A stretch of DNA of 64,000 nucleotides from JAIBCC01 sp963763855 (GTDB taxonomy: Bacteria; Acidobacteriota; Blastocatellia; Pyrinomonadales; Pyrinomonadaceae): NCBI GenBank assembly GCA_963763855.1, contig CAVXPU010000004.1, positions 1-64,000 of the forward strand, given 5' to 3'. The notes under the pieces are model-generated. The model made no database searches, had not been told where the DNA came from, and worked only from the letters and a program-made list of their open reading frames with translations. A program made the position numbers and the translations under genes. Positions 9,240 through 17,131 of this stretch are shown here, piece by piece. The first letter of the stretch is position 1; the number at the start of each line of letters is the position of its first letter.

Positions 9240-10685
9240 TTAATTTCCCTCAACGCCGACTACCTGCGTTCCGCAGAAAAATTGAAAGGTTTCGATTGTC
9301 CCCTCATCGTGCAAGCCGGAAAGCCCCCAAGCTCCACGAGGAGCGAATAAACTGAGACTCATAACTGTTGAGCCATTTACCTTTACGCCGCCTGCACGGA
9401 TTTTTCTTGCCAGACGCAACCCGCGTTCTTCGTCTGTGCAAAAAACGTATCCTTCCAAACCATACGGCGTCGAATTCGCGAGTTTGGTGGCTTCGTCATC
9501 AGTTGAAAAAGTATGAACCGTGCCGATTGGACCAAAAATTTCGTGCTGTGCGTCTTCGTTTTCGACACCTGTAACCAAAGTTGGAGAAATAAAATTACCG
9601 GCTAAACTGGGCAAAGTCGCAGACCAATGAGCAGTTCCGCCTTTTGCGATTAGTTCATCTAATTGTCCCTTGATTTTCGCCAAATGCTGCGAATGAACCA
9701 TCGGACCCATTTGCGTTTCGAACGATAATGAATCGCCGATTTTGATTTGCTTCATCTTGTCAAGTGTTGTGTCTAATAGCTTTGTGGCGATTGAATCGTG
9801 AACTAACAAACGTCCCAGCGAACGACACCATTGACCATTTAATGATGTCATCAAGTTAATAATGTGTTGGGCGGCTTTTTCTAAATCAGCGTCTTCTAGA
9901 ACGATGACGTTGTTATTTCCGCCTAATTCTAATTGCGACGGCTTCATCTCAAACGCACATTCGCGGGCGATTTCGCGTCCACCGACAAGTCCGCCGGTAA
10001 ATGAAACGGCACGCACTCGCGAATCTTTAACCAATTTTCCACCAACATCAGGTCCGCCGTGAACAATCTGAAAAACGCCTTTCGGCAATTTCGCTGCGTG
10101 TGCGGCTTCAGCCAAAATATCGCAGCCATTTGGAGCCCATTCGGTCGGTTTGAGAATCGTCGGACAACCAGCAGCGAGAGCGTTTGCGACTTTGTGAACC
10201 GCCATCGGAGCCGGTGCGTTCCAAGGCACAAGGCACAACGCAACTCCAAGCGGTTTGCGATGAACTTCGACAGTTTTGCCCGTAAAACCTTCGTGCGTTT
10301 GTAACGTCCAACCCGATTTCGCCTGTTCATTTGCAAGATGCCATGCACCTGTCAAAATAATTTGAAACATTGAAGTTAGCGATATTGGAACACCTGTTGT
10401 TAACGATTCGAGATGCGATATTTCGTCTTTTCGCTTATCAATTTGAGCCGAAAATTCTGCCAAATATCCGCAACGCTCATCAACTGAAATTTCTGACCAA
10501 ACGCCACTTTCAAAAGCAGTTTGAGCCGACGACAAAGCCGTTTCGACATTGGCTTCATCGGTCGCCATCTGCTCTTGCAAACGCTCGCCCGTGTTCGGAT
10601 TTTCGAGCCAAATTCCGCGATGAACAGATGGGGCAGAAAATTCGCCATTTATGTAATCTTGTAGTGGTTTTACTGTTTCTGACAT
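9240..10685 (-). CDS. NAD(P)-dependent aldehyde dehydrogenase family protein
   Basis: A 481-aa protein of the normal length for soluble aldehyde dehydrogenases, which oxidise an aldehyde to the acid with NAD(P)+. The general base Glu is in LELGG, the catalytic Cys in NGQWCRS, and the cofactor-binding SFTGG motif precedes them. Residues around the Cys differ from the common GQxC pattern, so this is a divergent subgroup. It lies in the minus-strand operon with an acyl-CoA-dehydrogenase-like flavoprotein and a beta-rich protein. In this context it would oxidise an aldehyde produced by ring cleavage. A second, different aldehyde dehydrogenase lies at 33655-35082. Confidence 0.9.
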   Translation of the reverse strand: MSETVKPLQDYINGEFSAPSVHRGIWLENPNTGERLQEQMATDEANVETALSSAQTAFESGVWSEISVDERCGYLAEFSAQIDKRKDEISHLESLTTGVPISLTSMFQIILTGAWHLANEQAKSGWTLQTHEGFTGKTVEVHRKPLGVALCLVPWNAPAPMAVHKVANALAAGCPTILKPTEWAPNGCDILAEAAHAAKLPKGVFQIVHGGPDVGGKLVKDSRVRAVSFTGGLVGGREIARECAFEMKPSQLELGGNNNVIVLEDADLEKAAQHIINLMTSLNGQWCRSLGRLLVHDSIATKLLDTTLDKMKQIKIGDSLSFETQMGPMVHSQHLAKIKGQLDELIAKGGTAHWSATLPSLAGNFISPTLVTGVENEDAQHEIFGPIGTVHTFSTDDEATKLANSTPYGLEGYVFCTDEERGLRLARKIRAGGVKVNGSTVMSLSLFAPRGAWGLSGLHDEGTIETFQFFCGTQVVGVEGN

Positions 10686-10692
10686 AGGTTTT

Positions 10693-10788
10693 GCCGCGGA
10701 TAAACGCGGATAACGCGGATTTAAGAAAATACAAAATAATTCGTTTTCTGTTTTATTCGTATCCGCGAATTCTGCGTAAATCCGAGGC
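10693..10788. repeat. Dispersed inverted repeat of the CGCGGAT type
   Basis: Roughly complementary arms of about 30 bp (GCCGCGGATAAACGCGGATA on the left, a degenerate complement on the right ending near 10788) flank an AT-rich centre. The element fills the gap between the genes at 9240-10685 and 10788-11360. Similar elements of other sequence occur at 28052, 28848 and 61089. Confidence 0.6.
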
Positions 10789-11360
10789 TAATTTTTCCTA
10801 AAAACACTCGTAACACTTTGAATATCATGCACTTCACCGATTTCGCCGCGTGGATCGAGCGACCATCTTTTATCGGTGGAATGCGATAATCTTTGTCCGA
10901 CAACGCTCAATGTTCGCACTAATTTTCTATCCCGATAAAGCATTGTATTGCGAGTCCGCGTGTCGCCATCGATGCGGATAAAATCGGGTTCGCTGTAACG
11001 TTCCCACGAATCGTCAATCAGCATCGGTGTAAAAATCAAAATTCCGACGCCGCCTGAAATTCCGACGTGTCCGCCATCGCCATCACCAAGTTTATTGAAA
11101 CGCAGAATACCCTCTCGAATTTGTGCTTCAAATGAGCGAACATGAAGCGGACGACCACGAAAACAAACATTCGTTTGACGATATTTTTCGCCGTCAAAAT
11201 CAATATAAACAAGGTTTTCGTAGGGTGATGCTCCGGGCGTTCCCCCGTTGTCGTCATAGGTTTTCGGCGTTCCGTCTAGTTCAAAATATTCGCAGCGGTC
11301 GTGCCAAATGCCACGCATTAAGTCTAAATTATAGGCGACCGAACTGACTCGAAAACTCAT
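10788..11360 (-). CDS. Beta-strand-rich protein, possibly lipocalin/calycin fold (DUF3598-like)
   Basis: A 190-aa cytoplasmic protein without signal peptide, rich in alternating hydrophobic residues. It starts with a GIWHDRCEYFELDG segment and has KYRQTNVCFRGRPL in the middle. This layout recalls single-domain calycin-type barrels such as the DUF3598 and CpeS/CpcT bilin-binding families, but I cannot prove this from sequence alone. It shares the order of features (W-G-E/H, tyrosine-rich strand, RG/RH-x-PL) with the larger 26378-27334 protein. Its start overlaps the stop of the acyl-CoA-dehydrogenase-like gene by 4 bp, so the two are translationally coupled. A carrier for a hydrophobic intermediate is a guess from context. 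Confidence 0.6.
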   Translation of the reverse strand: MSFRVSSVAYNLDLMRGIWHDRCEYFELDGTPKTYDDNGGTPGASPYENLVYIDFDGEKYRQTNVCFRGRPLHVRSFEAQIREGILRFNKLGDGDGGHVGISGGVGILIFTPMLIDDSWERYSEPDFIRIDGDTRTRNTMLYRDRKLVRTLSVVGQRLSHSTDKRWSLDPRGEIGEVHDIQSVTSVFRKN

Positions 11361-12646
11361 CTTTGCTCCGCCACGGCAAAATCGCTATTTGTCCTTTCTT
11401 TTGTGACCATTTCAGCAGCTTCGAGCCTTCCGCGTTCGGCTGGAAATGCCTGAACGAGTCCCATCGATAAATCTCGCATTCCTCTGGCGATAACGCCGGA
11501 ATTTCCTGTGTTTGACGTTCCACAAGCCTTAAACGCATTTACTGCAACATTAAACGCTGCTTCGCACATCGCACCTTTTGCCAAACGCCATTGGCGAACG
11601 ACCCTGTCTTTAGGCAAAAGCGGCGGATTACTTGTTTCAAGTTCGAGCTGTCGGCGAAGCCATAAATACGCATTTTCCAGATCGTTAGACATTTTCCCGA
11701 TCAGGGCTTTATGCATCGGACTTTCCGCAATTGACTTGCCCGTATCGAAGAAAGTCATTGATTTCAAAAGGTTTAACGCATAATCAAAAATCGCCTGAGC
11801 CGCTCCGATATAAATTGCTGTACCCGCAAGTTGATTGCCGACAAATGTTCCACGCGACATTTGCATCATTTTTACAAACGAATCTTTCAAAGCCAGACAA
11901 TCTTCATCAGCAACAAAAACATTGCGTAAATTTACGCCGTGATTTGCACAAGCACGCATTCCAATCGAATCCCAATGCTGCCGCTCCGAAACGCCTTCCG
12001 CATCTCTTTTAACAAAAAAAACGCACAAACCATCAGCAGTTTCCGTGCCTTCGAGTTTTGCCGTCACCAAATATTCATCAGCAACTCCGGTCGAACAACC
12101 AAATGATTTTGAGCCATTAAGAAGCCAGCCGCCCGAAGTTTTTGTCGCTTCAGTTGATATTGTAACCCGTGCGGTGCTTGATTTATTTGATTCTGAAGCA
12201 AAATTTGCGAGCCATTTTTTTTCGCTTCCCATTTTAGTTAAAAGCTTGTGAGCAAAGGTTTTAACGTGTTCCGCTTCATCGCCGATGAACAGTCCGGCTT
12301 CAATTGCTTCAAGTCCGAGAAGTCCGCGGGAAGCCGTCGAACAATGAAAGAAAAATGCCAATGCGGTTGACGGGCAAGCGGTTCCCATGGCAAAAGTTGC
12401 AGCAGTTAAATCCCGCAAAGTTCCCCCAAGACCGCCGAATTCTTTGGGGACAATCAAACCCGTTAATCCGGTTTTTCGAAATAAATCCAGATGCGGCAGA
12501 TAGAATTCGCCCTTCAAATCCGCCTCAGTCGCCTGATCCCGCAAATACGGAAGAATTGATTCAACCAATTCTGCTCGTTCCTTTTCCTCGTCGGTCATAT
12601 TTTCGACCAATAATTCACCGGTTAATTTCATATTTAATTCACTCAA
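11357..12646 (-). CDS. Acyl-CoA-dehydrogenase-fold flavoprotein (possible flavin-dependent monooxygenase)
   Basis: A 429-aa protein with the acyl-CoA dehydrogenase layout: an N-terminal helical domain (LIVPKEFGGLGG at about 60-70), a middle beta domain with a WLLNGSKSF motif, and a C-terminal helical bundle. Its length and divergence, and the flavin reductase at 21646-22122, make it resemble group D two-component monooxygenases (HsaA, DszC type), which hydroxylate or cleave substrates with reduced FMN or FAD. True beta-oxidation partners such as CoA ligase or enoyl-CoA hydratase are absent from the block, which favours a monooxygenase over a dehydrogenase. The gene lies in the 14193-8566 operon. 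Fold confident, reaction inferred. Confidence 0.75.
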   Translation of the reverse strand: MSELNMKLTGELLVENMTDEEKERAELVESILPYLRDQATEADLKGEFYLPHLDLFRKTGLTGLIVPKEFGGLGGTLRDLTAATFAMGTACPSTALAFFFHCSTASRGLLGLEAIEAGLFIGDEAEHVKTFAHKLLTKMGSEKKWLANFASESNKSSTARVTISTEATKTSGGWLLNGSKSFGCSTGVADEYLVTAKLEGTETADGLCVFFVKRDAEGVSERQHWDSIGMRACANHGVNLRNVFVADEDCLALKDSFVKMMQMSRGTFVGNQLAGTAIYIGAAQAIFDYALNLLKSMTFFDTGKSIAESPMHKALIGKMSNDLENAYLWLRRQLELETSNPPLLPKDRVVRQWRLAKGAMCEAAFNVAVNAFKACGTSNTGNSGVIARGMRDLSMGLVQAFPAERGRLEAAEMVTKERTNSDFAVAEQR

Positions 12647-12687
12647 CCCTTGTAAAAATAACCCGCAACCTCTTGATATTCCATCGT

Positions 12688-14193
12688 TTAAGGCTTTTTC
12701 ACATCATCAACTTTGCCATCAATAACTTCTGATTTGAACTTGCTGTAATCGCCGTATTTGATGAGATTATTAATGCTAATTCCAGCAAATAAGATCCGCA
12801 CAGATAAATTCACGTCTGCTTGCGAAGGAAGCCAAATTTCACCGTTTATTAATTCATTCTCAATCGAAAACGACGCACCTTTTCGTGCCGCCGCCAAAAA
12901 ATTTCCCGCACTTTTTGTTAAAACGGCATCAAGCCGAACGACTTGTTTGGTTTTTGAATCAACCCAAACCGCACCATTGCAAAGTGCAAAGAGTTTTTCA
13001 TTACGGGTTTGCGGCTTAAATGCCGAATTTGGCTCGTAATCGAAAACAATTACGTCAATTCCTTTGTAACGCTCTCTTCGCGGATTTGTTAAAAGCGAAC
13101 CTTTCAAAGCGTCGGCAATCGTAATTCGCTGACCTTCGCCGCTCGGCTGTCCCCCAGTGCCGGAATTCGTATCGCGATCTGAGATGGCTTTACGTTCTTT
13201 TTCAGCGATTCTTTTTTCAATTTCACCTACTTGTTTAACGGCTTCGCGATCTTCTTTCTCCTGATCTGAACTTGAAAGCGGCTTGCCATTTTTTTCTACT
13301 AAACGACTGATTCGATAGCCTTTATAGAAAGTTAAAAGCTTTTTTTCAGAACCTTTTTCAATCAAATCGCCTGATTTATCCAAATCGCGATCGATTCGTA
13401 ATTCTGTGTAGCTGTAATTTTCCAGAATCGCATCAACCTTTTCAGCATTGCTGCGAATTTCGTCTAATAGTGCTTTTATATCCGGCAAAGGTTCGTTTGA
13501 AATTTGCGGAAAATCAAAGTTTGATTTGGCAATTTGCTGATTGTATTTAACCTCATCAAGCTTGATTTCATAAGTTTCATTGCCAACTTTCGTTACTATC
13601 GAAAACGCCGTTTGAATTCCGCTAACAACCCTGTAATTGTTGTAATCAAATGTTTTAATGATTGCACCTTGCGGAATCTCTTCTCTTGCAAGCAAACCGG
13701 ATGCGGCATCGAAACACATCTTAATTTTGATGGATTTCGCACTTGTCATCAAAACACAATTTGCCGTTTTGCCATTTACATTGGCTGTTCCGGCAGACGT
13801 TAATTTCGATTTTTCAGCTTTAAGATTGAGCCAACGCGAATTTCTAAAACCCGCTTCAGCTTGAAAATCTTTTCCCGCATCTCCCGTAATAGTTCGCAAG
13901 CCATTTCGTGAATCTCTGATCCAACCTGATTTTCCGTTATAACCCGTCGCTATTTCGAATCCATTTAGATCAAACATTCCGCCAAAGAGCGTTCCGCCCG
14001 AAGTCATCGCGGAATATTTACCGCTCGCACCATCTGAAACGCGTTTGATAGTTCCATTTGCCTGCCACGAAGTTATTGATTTCAAAGCTTTTTCGCCGCC
14101 AAACGCTTTGTTTGCCTGACTCAAAATCTTGCTCGGAGACTGTGCGAAAACGCTTGTCGCCATCATTAAAATTATTATTGCTATTTGTTTCAT
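12688..14193 (-). CDS. Exported protein with LolA/LolB-like beta fold, first gene of a minus-strand operon
   Basis: A 501-aa protein with signal peptide MKQIAIIILMMATSVFAQ. Residues 25-250 look like an outer-membrane lipoprotein-sorting (LolA-like) beta sheet. A charged linker rich in K/E/D follows (about 310-350), then a second beta-rich region with another LolA-like half. It is probably periplasmic and could ferry a hydrophobic ligand. It heads the operon 14193 to 8566 and has the block's shared palindrome at 14222-14247, just upstream of its start, so it should be controlled together with the Rieske, FAD monooxygenase and TonB genes. The function is not recognised. Confidence 0.75.
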   Translation of the reverse strand: MKQIAIIILMMATSVFAQSPSKILSQANKAFGGEKALKSITSWQANGTIKRVSDGASGKYSAMTSGGTLFGGMFDLNGFEIATGYNGKSGWIRDSRNGLRTITGDAGKDFQAEAGFRNSRWLNLKAEKSKLTSAGTANVNGKTANCVLMTSAKSIKIKMCFDAASGLLAREEIPQGAIIKTFDYNNYRVVSGIQTAFSIVTKVGNETYEIKLDEVKYNQQIAKSNFDFPQISNEPLPDIKALLDEIRSNAEKVDAILENYSYTELRIDRDLDKSGDLIEKGSEKKLLTFYKGYRISRLVEKNGKPLSSSDQEKEDREAVKQVGEIEKRIAEKERKAISDRDTNSGTGGQPSGEGQRITIADALKGSLLTNPRRERYKGIDVIVFDYEPNSAFKPQTRNEKLFALCNGAVWVDSKTKQVVRLDAVLTKSAGNFLAAARKGASFSIENELINGEIWLPSQADVNLSVRILFAGISINNLIKYGDYSKFKSEVIDGKVDDVKKP

Positions 14194-14221
14194 TGCTTAA
14201 AGATTGCCCCCTAGTTCGTTG

Positions 14222-14248
14222 TATTTGTATTAAAGATATAACAATTTG
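14222..14248. promoter_or_regulatory. Shared palindromic operator, copy 1
   Basis: Half-sites ATTTGTATTAA and TATAACAATTTG are separated by a few bases about 30-55 bp upstream of the 12688-14193 gene. A TTGACA hexamer on the minus strand lies beside it (14267-14272). Same motif as at 15546, 17088, 30079, 30152, 37440 and 39443. Confidence 0.7.
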
Positions 14249-14299
14249 CCTCAATTTGTGCTAAATTGTCAAGATTATCTCGCAAAATAATAGGAAATT

Positions 14300-15541
14300 T
14301 CAATTGTTTTTCAAGTAAAATTCATCTTTTGGATTGATTTCAACTACAGAATCGATTGGTTTATAAGTACACTTGGGAACATCCGGAACATCTGCATCCA
14401 TATCAATTAAAAAGGCTTGAGCGTCTTCCATACCTCTCAAATATGCGAAAGGAACGCCGTCACAAACTGATAATTCGAATGCTTTTTCAGCAGCTTCGAT
14501 AGCTTTTGTGCGATTTCCAGATGCTATTTCTAATCGTGCCAAAATATTGTATGAATCTGCATTGTAAAGTAAAAACTGACCGCGTTCGGCGAGATGCCAT
14601 GTTTGTTTCAAACAATCTCTTGCAATATCTAACTCTTTATTTTGCAATGCTTTCAAAGCCAACGCACGCAGTGCCGGAAGTTCTTCTTCGACAAATTCGA
14701 TCTCTCTCGCAAGCACAAGAGCTTTTTGTAAGTTTGTAGTTCCGCTTTCAAGCGGTTCGCCGTCTGAAGACGGAACTACGAGCAATGCTTCACCTTTCAT
14801 TCGCAAACCTGCGGTTAGTATTTTAATCGCACCATGTAAATCTGCGTGATTTTCGTCATTTTTTAGCTTTTCGCCAATTGTAATTGATTTATCTGCTGCA
14901 CTTAAAGCTTCTTCATAATTCCCAAGCCACAACGCTCGCTGAGCCAAAAAAGCATGAACAACACCTTCCGCTTGGGTCGCAAATTTTGTTTGAAAAATCC
15001 GCAAACTCCTTTGCAACGCGATTTCCGATTCAACAGCCAAACCGCGATGTGCCAAACCCATTCCAAGCCAGTAAAGATTTACCGCTTCACGCAAAAAATC
15101 GCCTTGTTCGCGAATAATTTTCAGACCCTTACGAGCAATTTGTTCCGATTCATAAAATCTTCCAACCTGCCGCAAAGCCTTCGCGTGATGCCCCAAACTT
15201 TGCGATAAACTTTTGTAATCGCCAATCTTTTCTGCCAATTCATCGTGCTTTTCATAAAGCGGTATTGCACGATTCGGATACCCGCCCGTAAGATTCAAAG
15301 TCAAAGCCAAGCTATACAAAACAAAGCATTTATCTGCATCGTTGGAAAGTTTTTCAACCTTAAGTTTTTGTAAAAGACCCGCTTTAATGAGGCTCGTTTC
15401 AAGTCCAAAAAGCGTTGGTTTCTCAAGATGTTCGCGAAAATATTTAACAGCTTCGTCAAACAATTCGGCATCAATCAAAGCCTCGAAGTTTGCGATCTCA
15501 GTTCCAATTTCGGCAAGTTTATATTTTTCTCGAACATACAT
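14300..15541 (-). CDS. TPR-repeat protein
   Basis: A 413-aa protein made of helix-turn-helix tetratricopeptide repeats from about residue 80 to 390 (for example YESEQIARKGLKIIREQGD and NYEEALSAADKSITIGEKL). There is no DNA-binding domain, signal peptide or membrane segment. I start it at the Met at 15541 (MYVREKYKLAE) because the upstream codons up to 15577 lie over the shared palindrome and the opposing gene's leader. It may be a scaffold or sensor for the pathway. An in-frame double-hairpin repeat (14736-14779) adds a Ser/Gly-rich peptide between two repeats. Confidence 0.75.
   Translation of the reverse strand: MYVREKYKLAEIGTEIANFEALIDAELFDEAVKYFREHLEKPTLFGLETSLIKAGLLQKLKVEKLSNDADKCFVLYSLALTLNLTGGYPNRAIPLYEKHDELAEKIGDYKSLSQSLGHHAKALRQVGRFYESEQIARKGLKIIREQGDFLREAVNLYWLGMGLAHRGLAVESEIALQRSLRIFQTKFATQAEGVVHAFLAQRALWLGNYEEALSAADKSITIGEKLKNDENHADLHGAIKILTAGLRMKGEALLVVPSSDGEPLESGTTNLQKALVLAREIEFVEEELPALRALALKALQNKELDIARDCLKQTWHLAERGQFLLYNADSYNILARLEIASGNRTKAIEAAEKAFELSVCDGVPFAYLRGMEDAQAFLIDMDADVPDVPKCTYKPIDSVVEINPKDEFYLKNN
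14736..14779. repeat. REP-like double-hairpin element inside the TPR gene
   Basis: Outer arms GTAGTTCC and GGAACTAC are perfectly complementary. Two inner hairpins (CCGCTTTCAAGCGG and CCGTCTGAAGACGG) lie between. The element is in frame with the TPR protein and codes a loop around SSDGEPLESGTT. Confidence 0.8.
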
Positions 15542-15545
15542 TGAT

Positions 15546-15572
15546 AAATTTGTATTGAAGTTATAACATTTT
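15546..15572. promoter_or_regulatory. Shared palindromic operator, copy 2 (divergent promoter)
   Basis: Half-sites AAATTTGTATT and TTATAACATTTT lie in the 49-bp gap between the divergent TPR gene and the ABM-domain gene. A minus-strand TTGACA at 15572-15577 abuts it. One site could control both directions. Confidence 0.75.
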
Positions 15573-15590
15573 GTCAAATTGGAGAAAATT

Positions 15591-15896
15591 ATGATTGTAG
15601 TTGTTTCACAAGCTTGGACATTGGACGAAGACGAACACGCTGACGAATATATCCGGCTCTATACTGAATTTTTGGATTTTCATAAACAGCACCAAGGTTT
15701 CAAAGGTCGAAAGTTAATTCGCGGCGTTGAAGATCGAACGCATTTTACTAATTTACGGTTTTTTGATTCCGTTAAATGTTATGAAGAATTGATAAAATTT
15801 GAAGGCTACGGTGACCACATTATGAACCTCGGCGAACATTTGAAGCCTTATACAATTAACCCAAAAGAATATATGGAAGTGGTTGTAAGTGATTAG
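15591..15896 (+). CDS. Small antibiotic-biosynthesis-monooxygenase (ABM)-like dimeric alpha/beta-barrel protein
   Basis: A 101-aa protein with the ABM layout: beta strand MIVVVSQAW, helix, HQGFKGRKLIRGV, strand, helix, C-terminal strand MEVVVSD. I chose ATG 15591 because GGAG lies 6 nt upstream; the upstream TTG at 15579 overlaps the operator region. The fold includes cofactor-free monooxygenases, heme oxygenases of the IsdG type and many uncharacterised stress proteins. The IsdG Asn/Trp/His triad is not evident. It is first in the plus-strand unit that continues to the MES-type hydrolase. Its TAG stop lies in the first bases of the S23-element repeat. Confidence 0.65.
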   Translation: MIVVVSQAWTLDEDEHADEYIRLYTEFLDFHKQHQGFKGRKLIRGVEDRTHFTNLRFFDSVKCYEELIKFEGYGDHIMNLGEHLKPYTINPKEYMEVVVSD

Positions 15897-16335
15897 GATT
15901 TAGGGCTTGGGGTGTAGAAATGAGGGCTCGGTGTCTTGGGTTTGGGGTGTGAATATGAAGGTTGATAGTTATCAAGATTTAATTGTTTGGCAGAAGGCAA
16001 TGGATTTTGTGGTGTTTTGCTACGAAATTTCCGCAAAATTCCCGTCGTCCGAAAATTTCGGGTTAACTTCGCAATTACGGCGTTCGGCAGTTTCAATTCC
16101 GTCAAATATTGCCGAAGGATATGGGCGAAATTCTCGTGGCGAATATATTCAATTTCTTGGCGTTGCGAATGGTTCGCTAAAGGAATCCGAAACACAAATT
16201 ATTGTTGCAAGTCGTTTGAAATATATCACTTCCGAACAATTAGCTGAAGGAATGGAACGCACAACCGAACTTGGAAAAATGCTTCGTGGATTGATTTCCA
16301 GTCTAAAAAAATGACACCCAAAACCCTAAATCCTA
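15894..16335 (+). mobile_element. S23/four-helix-bundle gene unit bounded by 22-bp inverted repeats
   Basis: The left end at 15894-15915 (TAGGATTTAGGG then CTTGGGGTGT) and the right end at 16314-16335 are inverted repeats matching at 20 of 22 positions. They enclose only the 119-aa four-helix-bundle gene. The left end supplies the stop codon of the ABM gene and the right end codes the first residues of the next hydrolase. A gene-less relative lies at 23712-23772. No transposase is present, so any movement must be in trans or ancient. Confidence 0.6.
15955..16314 (+). CDS. Four-helix-bundle protein (S23/IVP family)
   Basis: A 119-aa protein beginning MKVDSYQDLIVWQKAMDF with the family hallmarks F-P-x-x-E-x-F-GLTSQLRRSAVSIPSNIAEG and EYIQFLGVANGSLKE. 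These proteins form pentameric four-helix bundles and were first seen in 23S rRNA intervening sequences. Their role is unknown. The upstream in-frame start at 15907 lies in repeat sequence and is rejected. Its stop overlaps the start of the hydrolase by 4 bp. It is a likely insertion unrelated to the surrounding catabolic genes. Confidence 0.9.
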   Translation: MKVDSYQDLIVWQKAMDFVVFCYEISAKFPSSENFGLTSQLRRSAVSIPSNIAEGYGRNSRGEYIQFLGVANGSLKESETQIIVASRLKYITSEQLAEGMERTTELGKMLRGLISSLKK

Positions 16336-17024
16336 AACCCTACGTCCTAATCCACGGAGCCTTTCGCGGCGGCTGGTCGTGGCAAAAAGTTCGTCGGCTT
16401 TTGCAGACAAAAGGACATGAAGTTTTTGCTCCTTCGCTTACTGGTGCTGGCGAAAACGTTCATCATTTGTCACCCGAAATCACGCTTGAAACTTGGACAA
16501 ACGACATCGTTCATTTATTGAATTCAGAAGACTTAAATGACGTAATTTTAGTTGGACACAGTCAGGGCGGAATCGTTATTCAAGCGGTTGCCGAAGCGAT
16601 TACCGAAAGAATTTCGCAGCTCGTTTTTATTGATGCACCCGTGCTTCAGAATGGGGAATGTGCGGTTGATATTTTTCCTAAAGATGTCCGTGAAAAGTTT
16701 GGCGAAACTCCAACAAATTCATTAATTCAACCAATTCCTTTGCTTCCCAATGAACATTTTTCTGATGCAGAAATAGATTGGATAAACGCACGTTTGACAC
16801 CTGTTCCGACCAATCCGAGTTTGCAAAAAATCTCTATTGAGCGTTCGGCAAGCTTGCCACAAAGTTACGTTTTTTGCTCGCAAACTCCGTCGTTCTTTCC
16901 TGCGAGTTATACACGTCAACGCTTTGACATTGAACAAGTTAGCTACAAATTGATTGATGCTCCGCACGATTGCATTTGGACGCATCCAGAATTAGTCGCG
17001 GAGTGTTTAGAGTCCACGCTTTAG
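16311..17024 (+). CDS. Alpha/beta hydrolase of the methylesterase/hydroxynitrile-lyase (MES) type
   Basis: A 237-aa serine hydrolase with oxyanion motif LIHGAFRGGWSW, nucleophile elbow VGHSQGG (Ser near residue 84) and a C-terminal catalytic His in APHDCIW. Its N-terminal HGA-x-x-G-x-W and compact size match the plant MES/SABP2 group and bacterial relatives, which hydrolyse methyl esters. In plants MES16 demethylates fluorescent chlorophyll catabolites and pheophorbidase acts on pheophorbide. Here that role is inferred from context only. The first nine residues (MTPKTLNPK) come from the S23-element inverted repeat, and the stop codon lies in a REP-like element, so both ends have been reshaped by repeats. 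Confidence 0.8.
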   Translation: MTPKTLNPKPYVLIHGAFRGGWSWQKVRRLLQTKGHEVFAPSLTGAGENVHHLSPEITLETWTNDIVHLLNSEDLNDVILVGHSQGGIVIQAVAEAITERISQLVFIDAPVLQNGECAVDIFPKDVREKFGETPTNSLIQPIPLLPNEHFSDAEIDWINARLTPVPTNPSLQKISIERSASLPQSYVFCSQTPSFFPASYTRQRFDIEQVSYKLIDAPHDCIWTHPELVAECLESTL

Positions 17025-17052
17025 CGTAAGATGCAGCCTGAAGGCTGGACTC
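17010..17052. repeat. REP-like double-hairpin element overlapping the hydrolase stop
   Basis: Outer arms GAGTCC and GGACTC, with inner hairpins around GCTTTAGC and CAGCCTGAAGGCTG. The TTTAG of the first hairpin is the stop codon of the upstream hydrolase. Confidence 0.8.
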
Positions 17053-17087
17053 TGAACTGTTTCCTTGCAATTCCACTACATTTCGTG

Positions 17088-17117
17088 TTTAATTGTCATA
17101 AATCTATAACCAATTTG
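17088..17117. promoter_or_regulatory. Shared palindromic operator, copy 3 (degenerate)
   Basis: The right half-site TATAACCAATTTG is close to consensus and the left half (TTTAATTGTCATAAA) is weaker. It ends about 15 bp before the RCCR-like gene at 17132. Confidence 0.5.
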
Positions 17118-17131
17118 TTTGAAGCAAGAAT

